This document shows, one piece after another, positions 32,991 to 41,305 of a stretch of 56,989 nucleotides of DNA (positions within the stretch are counted from its first letter, which is position 1; every line of letters begins with the position of its first letter). The notes below the pieces were generated by a model, which worked only from the letters and a program-made list of their open reading frames with translations, was not told the DNA's origin and made no database searches. The stretch lies in contig JBFICW010000015.1 in NCBI GenBank assembly GCA_041581635.1, positions 1 through 56,989 on the forward strand, written 5' to 3'. A program made the position numbers and the translations under genes. The stretch is from Porticoccus sp041581635 (GTDB lineage Bacteria; Pseudomonadota; Gammaproteobacteria; Pseudomonadales; Porticoccaceae).

Positions 32991-34628
32991 GTGGAACGTG
33001 AATATATGGATTACGATGTGGTTATTGTCGGAGCTGGGCCTGCTGGCCTGTCGGCAGCCTGTCGTCTTAAGCAGATTAATCCTGAGCTTTCCGTTGTTGT
33101 TGTGGAAAAAGGTTCTGAGGTTGGAGCACACATACTCTCCGGTGCGGTGTTTGAGCCTACGGCGTTGAACGAGCTATTTCCAACTTGGGCGTCGCTGAAT
33201 GCACCCATTAAAACGGAAGTGAAAACCGACAATATCTACGTTTTTAGCGAGACTAAAGGGTTTAAAGTCCCCTCATTGTTTGCCCCAAAAACAATGCATA
33301 ACACGGGTAATTACATCATCAGCCTGGGTAATTTGTGCCGTTGGCTGGCTGAACAGGCAGAAAATTTAGGTGTTGAAATCTTCCCGGGATTTGCAGTTGC
33401 AGAGATTCTTTACTCTGAAGAAGGTATCGTCAATGGCGTTATTACAGGCGATATGGGCGTCGGTCCTGATGGTCAACATAAAGACTCCTATATGCAAGGT
33501 ATGGAGTTGCGTGGAAAGTACACACTTTTTTCCGAAGGTTGTCGTGGCCACTTGGGCAAACAATTAATTACTAAATTTTCTCTTGATGAGCAGTCTTCTC
33601 CTCAACATTATGGTTTGGGAATCAAAGAGCTATGGTCAATACCTAATGACAAACATCAAGAAGGACTGGTGATTCATAGTGCAGGCTGGCCACTCAATGA
33701 GAGCAATTCCTCCGGTGGTGGATTCTTATACCACCTGGAAGGTAATCAGGTGGCTGTCGGTTTAATCACGGATTTATCCTACTCCAACCCTCATGTCAGT
33801 CCATTTGATGAATTTCAGCGCTATAAGCATCACCCAGTCATCAGTCAGTATTTAGACGATGGTAAAAGGCTCTCCTACGGTGCACGAGCCTTGGTCAAAG
33901 GTGGTTTGCAATCACAGCCAAAAATGACTTTTCCTGGTGGGCTCTTAATTGGTGACAATGCGGGCACCTTAAATTTTGCGAAAATTAAGGGCATTCACTG
34001 TGCCATGAAATCCGGGATGATCGCAGCAGAATCTGCCGCTGCCGCTATTAGCGATGGTCGTAAACACGATGAATTGCTGTCATACACTGAATCTTACAAA
34101 GCTAGCTGGGCCTATAGTGAGTTGTACCAGCAGAGAAATTTTGGTCCTGCACAGCATAAGTGGGGAAACATAGTAGGTTCTGCGTATTCCTTCATCGATA
34201 TCAATATTTTTAATGGCAAGCTGCCGTGGACACTGAAAGACCCAATTGCCGATCACGCTAAACTAAAGCCTGCGGCCGAGTGCAAAAAAATTGAATACCC
34301 CAAACCTGATAATAAATTAAGCTTTGATAAGCTCAGCTCAGTATTTTTATCGAATACCAACCATGAAGAGGCACAACCCTGTCATTTGATTTTGAAAAAC
34401 CCAGACGTGCCTATCAGTCATAACCTTCCATTGTTTGATGAGCCGGCACAACGCTACTGCCCGGCAGGTGTCTACGAAGTTATTGATGATGAAGCTGGCA
34501 ACAAGAAATTCCAGATTAATGCACAGAACTGCGTTCACTGTAAAACATGTGATATTAAGGATCCTACCCAAAACATCGTTTGGGTCACCCCTGAAGGCTC
34601 TGGTGGCCCCAATTACCCAAATATGTAG
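32991..34628 (+). CDS. etfD: Electron transfer flavoprotein-ubiquinone oxidoreductase
   Basis: This 545-residue FAD and [4Fe-4S] protein feeds electrons from ETF into the quinone pool at the inner membrane. The N-terminal FAD motif is VVIVGAGPAGLSAACRL. Middle segments include GDNAGTLNFAKIKGIHCAMKSG. The C-terminal cluster ligands lie in CPAGVYE and CVHCKTCDIKDPTQNI. The start is a GTG at 32991 with AAAGGAG at proper spacing. It is divergent from etfBA, as in Pseudomonas, and together with them supports fatty-acid and amino-acid oxidation. Confidence 0.95.
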   Translation: MEREYMDYDVVIVGAGPAGLSAACRLKQINPELSVVVVEKGSEVGAHILSGAVFEPTALNELFPTWASLNAPIKTEVKTDNIYVFSETKGFKVPSLFAPKTMHNTGNYIISLGNLCRWLAEQAENLGVEIFPGFAVAEILYSEEGIVNGVITGDMGVGPDGQHKDSYMQGMELRGKYTLFSEGCRGHLGKQLITKFSLDEQSSPQHYGLGIKELWSIPNDKHQEGLVIHSAGWPLNESNSSGGGFLYHLEGNQVAVGLITDLSYSNPHVSPFDEFQRYKHHPVISQYLDDGKRLSYGARALVKGGLQSQPKMTFPGGLLIGDNAGTLNFAKIKGIHCAMKSGMIAAESAAAAISDGRKHDELLSYTESYKASWAYSELYQQRNFGPAQHKWGNIVGSAYSFIDINIFNGKLPWTLKDPIADHAKLKPAAECKKIEYPKPDNKLSFDKLSSVFLSNTNHEEAQPCHLILKNPDVPISHNLPLFDEPAQRYCPAGVYEVIDDEAGNKKFQINAQNCVHCKTCDIKDPTQNIVWVTPEGSGGPNYPNM

Positions 34629-34639
34629 CTATTGATGAT

Positions 34640-34663
34640 CAAGGGGTCGGTAGGCCCCTCTTG
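34640..34663 (+). terminator. Candidate terminator of the ETF-QO gene
   Basis: A short hairpin pairs CAAGGGG with CCCCTCTTG (one bulge) around a small loop and is followed by GGTTTATT. It is modest, but it lies between convergent genes with nothing else to end the transcript. Confidence 0.45.
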
Positions 34664-34687
34664 GTTTATTAACTCCAGAATTGAAAT

Positions 34688-35251
34688 TTATTCGAGTCGA
34701 AAAAAATGTCCCTGACTTAGCACGCCATAGAATGTCGAACCAGGTTCATGAGATTGTTCTGCTATTTCAACAAGATGATAAAAAACCGACCGGTTAATCT
34801 TGGCTTCAAGGTTATCTCTAACAAGTATGTACGGTGAAGGTTCGCCTGTCTGAGATTGGACATTAACCCTGATAGGATGACCTGCTGAGGCGATAACTCG
34901 ATCCCCGGTATTACAGTGAAAGACCAGTGCTTGGCTACTACTCCCTTTACCATGGACATCCAAGGCAATAGCGATAAACGGAACATCATCGACTTTAATT
35001 CTCCATTTTTCGGCAGGTGTGACTAAAAAGTACTCATCCTCTTCTCGTTTTAAAACCGTTGAAAATAAATTAATCAGGGGTTGTCTTTGGATGGCACTGT
35101 TTTGGTGGTACCAGGTTCCATCAGACGTTATATGTATGTCTATATCTCCGCTAAGAGGAGGGTTCCAGCTTGCAACCGGTGGCAGTTTCGACTGAGCCAG
35201 TTGTTGTTCCAGTAAAACATTAATTAAGGATTGGTAAGATTGATCAGACAT
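34688..35251 (-). CDS. DUF1285 protein
   Basis: This 187-residue soluble protein matches the DUF1285 family in length and in segments such as PPLSGDIDIHITSDGTWYHQNSAI and LFSTVLKREEDEYFLVTPAEKWRIKVDDVPF, plus LEAKINRSVFYHLVE. The family has a known fold but no defined function. Its start lies inside the 3' end of the TetR gene (28-bp overlap), so the two are probably one transcript with coupled translation. This may make the TetR protein its regulator. Confidence 0.85.
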   Translation of the reverse strand: MSDQSYQSLINVLLEQQLAQSKLPPVASWNPPLSGDIDIHITSDGTWYHQNSAIQRQPLINLFSTVLKREEDEYFLVTPAEKWRIKVDDVPFIAIALDVHGKGSSSQALVFHCNTGDRVIASAGHPIRVNVQSQTGEPSPYILVRDNLEAKINRSVFYHLVEIAEQSHEPGSTFYGVLSQGHFFRLE

Positions 35252-35916
35252 TTAGAAGGTATATTGCCCAGGAGTTGTCCCCTATTCCCCATGGTGATAC
35301 CGATATTTGCCACAAATCGGAGAAAATCTTCCTTGTCTTCAACACCGGTGCCATAGCTAACGTTGAAATAGGCTTCCACAGCCCCTTGGGCGAGAGCCCA
35401 GCATGACAGATAGTGATATTGAGGGGGTACATCTTCGAGGATATCCATATCGATTAACTTGGCTATCATGGTATTGAGCGCGTCAATATTGGAGCGCCGC
35501 ATGTCATGTAGCGCCGACATTTTGTCTTCTACCTCTACATTTCCTTGTAACCTGGCTTCCAATTGCTGAACCAGTCTATCAAGAGCAGGATTCGACAAGC
35601 GCGCCTGAAAATAACAACGTGCTGCAGCACCAGGGTCGCCAGCCTCGGAGGCCTCAATTCCAATACGCAGGTTTTCGGTAATGTGGCGTTCATAGTCTAG
35701 AACTATTCGTACCAAGATTTCAGTTTTGGTAAGAAAGTGTTTATAAACAGTGCCCTTACCCACGCCTGCTTCCCTAGAGATAGCAGACACTGTCACTTTA
35801 TCAATGCCGTCTCGAATCAATAGAGATAATGCCTTTTCAACAATACGTTCTTCACGTTCAAGAAAACGCTTTTTCTTTTCACGTATTTTACAGGTACTGT
35901 CAGGTGGTTTAGACAT
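35224..35916 (-). CDS. TetR-family regulator
   Basis: This 230-residue protein has a basic N-terminal tail (KIREKKKRFLEREER) and a TetR DNA-binding domain at about residues 22-70 (IVEKALSLLIRDGIDKVTVSAISREAGVGKGTVYKHFLTK pattern). A helical ligand-binding domain follows. The ligand is unknown. An inverted repeat 18 bp before its start codon (35935-35962) is a plausible autoregulatory operator. It overlaps the DUF1285 gene. Whether it also acts on the nearby electron-transfer genes is open. Confidence 0.9.
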   Translation of the reverse strand: MSKPPDSTCKIREKKKRFLEREERIVEKALSLLIRDGIDKVTVSAISREAGVGKGTVYKHFLTKTEILVRIVLDYERHITENLRIGIEASEAGDPGAAARCYFQARLSNPALDRLVQQLEARLQGNVEVEDKMSALHDMRRSNIDALNTMIAKLIDMDILEDVPPQYHYLSCWALAQGAVEAYFNVSYGTGVEDKEDFLRFVANIGITMGNRGQLLGNIPSKCLINLTNP

Positions 35917-35934
35917 TTTATGGATTGGCTTGTG

Positions 35935-35962
35935 TCATCAGCAAGGTTTGATTGTCTGATGA
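35935..35962 (-). promoter_or_regulatory. Inverted repeat, candidate TetR operator
   Basis: TCATCAG and CTGATGA form perfect 7-bp arms with a 14-bp spacer, about two helical turns centre to centre. The repeat lies just upstream of the TetR-family start codon. Binding is inferred from position only. Confidence 0.45.
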
Positions 35963-36066
35963 AAACTAAAATGCTGTCAATGGTCACAGCGCATTTACTG
36001 TTTTGGGTAATCGAACCTATAAATCAAAGACTTGTTTTTCGGAAGGGATAATATGTGCCCTTTTGT

Positions 36067-36360
36067 TTAATTTTTATCTTCCCAGTGCAAGTCCTTAAAT
36101 TGCTCAGGTTCTTTGTAACGCTGCTCTGGATCATAGCTGGTTGCCGTAGAAAACAGCGTATGCCATAGGGTTTTTCTGTCACAGCGGTAGTACTTTACCT
36201 TGGCATCGAAGGCGGCCTGATGGCAGCCTTTATGGGTCATAAAACCGGATTCTTGTAGAGAAAAATCGTCAGAAAAAAAGTCCGTTTTAACCACTAAATC
36301 ATAGGTAGGATAAAAAAGGGCTATGCAAACCAGAAATAAAAGTATCACAACAGCTTTCAT
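36067..36360 (-). CDS. Small exported or membrane-anchored protein of unknown function
   Basis: From the ATG at 36360 the product has 97 residues. A hydrophobic N-terminus (MKAVVILLFLVCIALFYPTYDLVV) acts as signal or anchor. A short polar domain follows with two Cys, in KGCHQ and YRCDRK, that could form a disulfide, and the striking stretch TLWHTLFSTATSYDPEQRY. I recognise no family. An upstream in-frame start at 36396 would put 12 polar residues before the hydrophobic segment and is less likely. It lies alone between the TetR gene and the MFS gene on the same strand. Confidence 0.6.
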   Translation of the reverse strand: MKAVVILLFLVCIALFYPTYDLVVKTDFFSDDFSLQESGFMTHKGCHQAAFDAKVKYYRCDRKTLWHTLFSTATSYDPEQRYKEPEQFKDLHWEDKN

Positions 36361-36435
36361 GTATAGCTCAACCTCAGTGTATTCGATAATGGGCAAAGTA
36401 TAAGTAGGTTGCCGTAAAAAAGCATTTTACCGCAT

Positions 36436-37611
36436 TTAAACCCCAAGATTTAGCCTTTCGTCCCTTAGCCAGAGCCAAATTAGAATGAAAGCAATAAAAC
36501 TGACAAGCGCAGCTACATTGAAGGCTAGGATGGGTTCAATATCCCAAAGAGTTCCACCGATATAAGAACCTATAGCACCACCTGCGCCAAAACAAAAAGC
36601 ACTGTAGAAAGCTTGCGCTTTTCCCTGATTACCGGGTTCAAAAAGTCGACGAACACATTCTATTGCTGCTGCGTGAAATGCTCCGAAGGTGAAGGCGTGA
36701 AAAGTTTGGGCGGCAAGCAAAATAACTAATTGATCAGAGCAATAGCCTATCAGCAGCCAGCGCAATGTTGCTAGCGCCAAGCAGCTCAACATAATGCTCC
36801 TAACCCCAAATCTAATAAGTAACCGGTGCATCAGTAAGAAGAGGCATACTTCGGCAATGACACCAACAGACCAAAGCATACCGATACTACTACGGCTGTA
36901 ATCAAAGCTTTCTAAATAAATACTGAAAAAGCTGTAGTAGATACCATGTGAAACCTGCATTAATAAACCTGCAACCAGAAAAGCTATGGCTGCAGACTTT
37001 TTAAGTGATGTGACAAATTTCTGAGATGGTTTTTCGTGGTGTTGATGATTCGGATTGGGCACATACAAGCTGCTGACAAAGATACCAGCCAGCAATAATA
37101 AGCCAATAATGGGTAGTGTTTGAATATCATGACCGTCAAACCAAAGGCCTCCGCCTAGAACAAATATGATAAAACCAATAGATCCCCATAAACGAATTCG
37201 ACTATACGTTTCAGGCTGGTGTCGTAGAAAACTGACCGTGATAACTTCATGTTGCGGCAATATGGCATTCCAAAAAAAACTGTAACTAACCATTACCCAT
37301 GCGATGGTCCAAAACTTTTGATCAAGAAATATACCAGTAAAACAGAGGAACGAAAGGAAGGCTCCAATACGTATAATCAGTAATCTCTTGCCTGTACGAT
37401 CAGCAAGCCAACCCCATAGATTAGGGGCAATAATTTTGGTTGCCATAGGTATGGCCAAGAGAAGACCGATATCGGTAGAGGAAAACCCAAGATCCAGCAG
37501 GTAGAGTGACCAGAACGGATAGAGCGCCCCTAGTAGGCCGAAAAAACAAAAGTAAAAGGCAGATAGCCGCCAGTATGGAACTGGCGGTGTTAATTCCCCA
37601 TTGTGGGTCAA
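36436..37611 (-). CDS. MFS transporter, HcaT/PPP-like family
   Basis: This 391-residue protein has about twelve hydrophobic helices. The N-terminal half has YWRLSAFYFCFFGLLGALYPFWSLYLLDLGFS and the loop motif GWLADRTGKRLLIIR. The second half contains ECVRRLFEPGNQGKAQAFYSAF. It resembles the phenylpropionate-permease-like (MFS_1_like) group, whose substrates are mostly unknown. It begins 9 bp after aroC and is probably cotranscribed with prmB-aroC, but no aromatic-compound genes are nearby to identify a substrate. Confidence 0.88.
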   Translation of the reverse strand: MTHNGELTPPVPYWRLSAFYFCFFGLLGALYPFWSLYLLDLGFSSTDIGLLLAIPMATKIIAPNLWGWLADRTGKRLLIIRIGAFLSFLCFTGIFLDQKFWTIAWVMVSYSFFWNAILPQHEVITVSFLRHQPETYSRIRLWGSIGFIIFVLGGGLWFDGHDIQTLPIIGLLLLAGIFVSSLYVPNPNHQHHEKPSQKFVTSLKKSAAIAFLVAGLLMQVSHGIYYSFFSIYLESFDYSRSSIGMLWSVGVIAEVCLFLLMHRLLIRFGVRSIMLSCLALATLRWLLIGYCSDQLVILLAAQTFHAFTFGAFHAAAIECVRRLFEPGNQGKAQAFYSAFCFGAGGAIGSYIGGTLWDIEPILAFNVAALVSFIAFILIWLWLRDERLNLGV

Positions 37612-37620
37612 TTAATGGCC

Positions 37621-38715
37621 TTACTGGACTGGTTTTAGTGGTTGGCCTGGGTGGATATCGGCATTTTGGGCCCTGTCTCTCAACAGGTGATCCATTAGGG
37701 TAATGGCCAACATCGCTTCAGCTATAGGGGTAGCACGAATCCCAACGCAAGGGTCGTGACGGCCCTTGGTGATGACTTCGATAGGATTACCATGCACATC
37801 TACTGAGCGCCCAGGAATCCTTAGGCTGCTAGTAGGTTTTAATGCGATATGCGCAATAATGGCTTGCCCAGATGAAATACCGCCCAAGATACCCCCGGCA
37901 TTGTTCGAAAGAAAACCCTCTGGGGTGATCTCGTCCCGGTGCTCTGTCCCAGTTTGAACGACAGAGTCAAAACCTGCTCCAATTTCTACGCCTTTTACAG
38001 CGTTAATACTCATCAACGAGTGTGCAATTTCAGCATCGAGCCGATCAAAAATAGGCTCACCTAGTCCGGCTGGAACTTGAGTCGCAGTCACCGTAATTTT
38101 GGCACCGATAGAGTTGCCCTCTTTGGATAGGTTCTGCATGAACGCTTCCATTTCGGGAACTTTGTCAGGATCTGGACAGAAAAACGGGTTGTTTTCTACT
38201 TCATCAAGCAACACTTTTTCAGCCTTAATCGGGCCAAGTTGAGATAAGTAACCCCTAACCTCGATTCCTGCGAGCTGCCTTAGATACTTTTTAGCAATAG
38301 CACCGGCAGCTACTCGCATGGCTGTTTCGCGTGCAGATGAACGACCTCCACCCCGATAATCCCTAAAACCATACTTGCGATGGTAAGTGTAGTCAGCATG
38401 GGCTGGTCTAAACTGGTCCTTGATGTTGGAGTAATCCTTTGAGCGTTGATCCGTATTTTCGATAATTAAACCAATCGGTGTACCCGTGGTTTTTCCTTCA
38501 AAGACACCGGACAGTATTTTTACCACATCACCTTCTTTACGCTGGGTGGTATAACGTGACTGTCCTGGTTTTCTGCGGTCTAGATCGTGCTGCATGTCTT
38601 CTACAGAAAGCTCAAGACCCGGAGGGCAACCATCAACAATACAGCCTAGTGCAGGGCCATGGCTTTCACCAAAGGTGGTTACAGTAAAGAGCTTGCCTAT
38701 GGTATTGCCGGACAT
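37621..38715 (-). CDS. aroC: Chorismate synthase
   Basis: This 364-residue enzyme converts EPSP to chorismate, the last shared step of aromatic amino acid and folate precursor synthesis, using reduced FMN. Motifs are GESHGPALGCIVDGCPPG near the N-terminus, GGRSSARETAMRVAAGAIAKKYL in the middle and the C-terminal RHDPCVGIRATPIAEAM. The start is set at the ATG 38715 (MSGNTIGKLF), preceded by GTGGAAG; a codon 12 bp upstream is unlikely. It follows prmB, the usual gammaproteobacterial order, and chorismate is the substrate of PabB encoded elsewhere in the window. Confidence 0.96.
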   Translation of the reverse strand: MSGNTIGKLFTVTTFGESHGPALGCIVDGCPPGLELSVEDMQHDLDRRKPGQSRYTTQRKEGDVVKILSGVFEGKTTGTPIGLIIENTDQRSKDYSNIKDQFRPAHADYTYHRKYGFRDYRGGGRSSARETAMRVAAGAIAKKYLRQLAGIEVRGYLSQLGPIKAEKVLLDEVENNPFFCPDPDKVPEMEAFMQNLSKEGNSIGAKITVTATQVPAGLGEPIFDRLDAEIAHSLMSINAVKGVEIGAGFDSVVQTGTEHRDEITPEGFLSNNAGGILGGISSGQAIIAHIALKPTSSLRIPGRSVDVHGNPIEVITKGRHDPCVGIRATPIAEAMLAITLMDHLLRDRAQNADIHPGQPLKPVQ

Positions 38716-38826
38716 AAATACTTCCACATAAAAGATGTTAACGATATTTCGAAAATGCAGGCTAAACTGAGGCCGAACATTGTCGATCGAGATGGTGGAT
38801 ATTATACGATGATTGTTCTGATGTTG

Positions 38827-39738
38827 TTACGCTGAAATAAACTCATCCCGATGAACCTGGAGCTCTTCTGCTGTCATCACAAAAACACCCTGCCCGCCTC
38901 GTTCAAACTCTAACCACATAAATGGAACATTAGGAAACGCTTCCTCCAATGCCATACCTGAATTACCCACCTCCACGATCAAGGTACCTCGGTCGGTTAA
39001 GTGTCCTCCCGCCTCGAGTAATAACCTGCGTGTAAAGTCGAGCCCATCATCACCGGAAGCCAAACCGATTTCAGGCTCATGGTGATACTCCGGTGGCATG
39101 GATGCAATATCTTCTGCATCGACATAGGGTGGGTTAGTAACAATCAAATCGTATTTGTCACTTCCTAGTCCGGCAAACAAATCTGAATGCCTGGCGGAGA
39201 CTCTGTGCGCTAATTGATGATGGTGAATATTTCTCTCTGCTACAGCAAGCGCGTCGGTGGAAATGTCACTTAGCGTGACATTGGCATTGGGAAAATAATA
39301 GGCACAGGCAATACCAATACAACCGCTGCCAGTGCAAAGATCGAGAATCGTAGCTGGCTGGTGTGGCAACCAAGGCTCAAATTGCCGTTCAATTAACTCA
39401 GCTATGGGAGATCTGGGTACCAATACCCGCTGATCCACCTCAAACTTGAAACCGGCAAACCAGGCCTCCCCGGTAAGATAAACTGCGGGAAGCTGCTCAT
39501 TGATTCTTCGATTGAATAACTGAGTAATGATAGTCTTTTGCTGATCAGTTACCGGTTGCTCGAGAATACTACTATCCGTATCCCAAGGTAGTGCTAGCGC
39601 GAACAGTACCAACGTCAGCGACTCGTCCCAGGCGTTATCTGTTCCATGACCAAAATAGAGGTTGTTAAGGTCAAATTGCTCTTCACCCCATAAGATAAAA
39701 TCGCCGACAGTCTTCAAATGTGCTGGTGTGTTTAACAT
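38827..39738 (-). CDS. prmB: 50S ribosomal protein L3 glutamine methyltransferase
   Basis: This 303-residue SAM-dependent methyltransferase modifies a glutamine of ribosomal protein L3. The SAM-binding motif is ILDLCTGSGCIGIA and the catalytic NPPY is in LIVTNPPYVDAEDIASMPPEY, with EPEIGLASGDDGLDF after it. This long form matches PrmB rather than PrmC. It is upstream of aroC by about 110 bp, on the same strand. Confidence 0.95.
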   Translation of the reverse strand: MLNTPAHLKTVGDFILWGEEQFDLNNLYFGHGTDNAWDESLTLVLFALALPWDTDSSILEQPVTDQQKTIITQLFNRRINEQLPAVYLTGEAWFAGFKFEVDQRVLVPRSPIAELIERQFEPWLPHQPATILDLCTGSGCIGIACAYYFPNANVTLSDISTDALAVAERNIHHHQLAHRVSARHSDLFAGLGSDKYDLIVTNPPYVDAEDIASMPPEYHHEPEIGLASGDDGLDFTRRLLLEAGGHLTDRGTLIVEVGNSGMALEEAFPNVPFMWLEFERGGQGVFVMTAEELQVHRDEFISA

Positions 39739-39841
39739 GGGTGGTATTGTATCTATTCAGGGGATAAATGGCTTTACGTTTATTGAGTGCTGACGTACGG
39801 TTATGCTCCTTAACTTTTAACCTTTAATTCAGAGACTAACG

Positions 39842-40390
39842 TTGAATACTACTGACAGCTATAAACAAATTATCGAATCTACTGGCGAAGACACTTCCCG
39901 TGCTGGTCTGGTTGACACACCAAAGCGCGCAGCTAAAGCATTTGAGTTCCTGACTCGTGGTTACCACCAAACATTGGATGAAGTCATCAATGATGCACTA
40001 TTCCCCTCTGATGCAAGCGAAATGGTGATTGTGAAAGATATTGAACTCTACTCACTCTGTGAGCACCACTTACTTCCCTTCATCGGAAAGTGTCACGTTG
40101 CCTACATCCCCAACGGAAAAGTACTTGGGCTTTCAAAAGTTGCTCGTATTGTCGATATGTTTGCTCGTCGCCTTCAAATTCAGGAAACACTGGTAACCCA
40201 GATTGCAAATACCATAGAAGAAGTGACCGAAGCCCAGGGTGTTGCCGTCATTATTGAAGCCAAACACATGTGTATGATGATGCGTGGTGTGGAAAAGCAG
40301 AATTCCGTTATGAAAACCTCAGCCATGCTTGGCTCATTTAGAGACAATCAAGCGACACGCAATGAATTTCTTTCACTGATTAATTGTTAG
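39842..40390 (+). CDS. folE: GTP cyclohydrolase I
   Basis: This 182-residue type I enzyme converts GTP to dihydroneopterin triphosphate, the first step of folate and pterin synthesis. Zinc ligands are C73 and H76 in SLCEHHLLPF and C144 in KHMCMMMRG. The N-terminal part GEDTSRAGLVDTPKRAAKA is typical. The apparent start is a TTG at 39842 with a weak ribosome site; no ATG keeps the conserved N-terminus. Low initiation efficiency would be the consequence. It diverges from prmB and converges with sixA. Confidence 0.94.
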   Translation: MNTTDSYKQIIESTGEDTSRAGLVDTPKRAAKAFEFLTRGYHQTLDEVINDALFPSDASEMVIVKDIELYSLCEHHLLPFIGKCHVAYIPNGKVLGLSKVARIVDMFARRLQIQETLVTQIANTIEEVTEAQGVAVIIEAKHMCMMMRGVEKQNSVMKTSAMLGSFRDNQATRNEFLSLINC

Positions 40391-40412
40391 ACTTTCATAA
40401 ATTAAGAATTTT

Positions 40413-40871
40413 TTATGGTTGAGTCTGCCACCTGAGCTCAGCGCAGCCCCGACTAAATGTAATGGCATCTAAACAGGCCAGAGAGCTCGTCGACATTGAC
40501 CAACCTATCCCTTGTTTATCCGTGAGGTATTCGAGTATTTGTCCAACAAGGGGCTGGTGGCTCAGTAGTAGTACTTGATCGACATCTGTTAGTGAATCAA
40601 CACGTGCTTCTACGTCATGCAAGCTGCCCCCAGAACGCAGCGAGTCTTCAAAAATCAACGCTCCACGATAGTTTAGGGTTTTAGTTACAACTTGGAGTGT
40701 CTGTCGGGCTCTTAAGGTGGGGCTACAGAGAATCAATGGTACGCGGGATAACTCATCGATGTGTTGCATCACAACATTGCGGGTTTCGACTTGCCCCTGA
40801 GCTGACAATGAGCGTTCGCCACAGGCTGCATCAAAGGGTGCATCACCATGACGTAATAGGTAAATAAGCAT
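40413..40871 (-). CDS. sixA: Phosphohistidine phosphatase SixA
   Basis: This 152-residue histidine-phosphatase-superfamily protein has the catalytic RHG motif at LLRHGDAP (His8), followed by CSPTLRARQTL and the second His in LLLSHQPLVGQIL. SixA removes phosphate from histidine-phosphotransfer domains such as ArcB or the nitrogen-PTS NPr. Length is typical. It lies 17 bp after the DUF4389 gene and ends the gpsA unit. Its target is not visible here. Confidence 0.92.
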   Translation of the reverse strand: MLIYLLRHGDAPFDAACGERSLSAQGQVETRNVVMQHIDELSRVPLILCSPTLRARQTLQVVTKTLNYRGALIFEDSLRSGGSLHDVEARVDSLTDVDQVLLLSHQPLVGQILEYLTDKQGIGWSMSTSSLACLDAITFSRGCAELRWQTQP

Positions 40872-40888
40872 GATGCTAGGGCATGTTG

Positions 40889-41305
40889 CTACACAGTCTT
40901 GTCATCTTGCGGGGGTTGCTCCTCTCTGTTATTAACAAATGCTGGCACGTCTTCCATATCAGTAGGTGCAGGGCTCCCGTCAACCTCTTCAAACTCAACA
41001 TCAATAACCTCGTCGGGTTGCTGAAGATCCACTTCCGGCCAATCCGAAAAAGGGAATGGCTTTACATCACTGTTGAAGGTGAGAAACAGAAAGGCTTGGT
41101 AGGTCCATTTTGATGTTCCCTGTCCGAGATCGCGTAGATTATCGTTCCCAGAGCCGGTAATAAGCACCAATAGAAACTGTAAGACAGCAACAACCCAGAT
41201 AACCATGCGAGCCACTACAGACAACACGCCAATCACGACCATGTAGAGCAGGCGAATCCAGGTTTCAGTATTCAGTAGGTTTGATTTTGTTTTCTGTTCC
41301 ATCAT
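40889..41305 (-). CDS. DUF4389 membrane protein
   Basis: This 138-residue protein has two hydrophobic helices (about 18-36 and 38-53, LLYMVVIGVLSVVARMVIWVVAVLQFLLVLITG). The conserved segment NLRDLGQGTSKWTYQAFLFLTFNSDVKPFPFSDWP follows, then an acidic, disordered tail (EVIDVEFEEVDGSPAPTDMEDV). The pattern matches DUF4389, of unknown function. The start overlaps the gpsA stop by four bases. The acidic tail may be a cytosolic docking region; no partner is shown. Confidence 0.85.
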   Translation of the reverse strand: MMEQKTKSNLLNTETWIRLLYMVVIGVLSVVARMVIWVVAVLQFLLVLITGSGNDNLRDLGQGTSKWTYQAFLFLTFNSDVKPFPFSDWPEVDLQQPDEVIDVEFEEVDGSPAPTDMEDVPAFVNNREEQPPQDDKTV

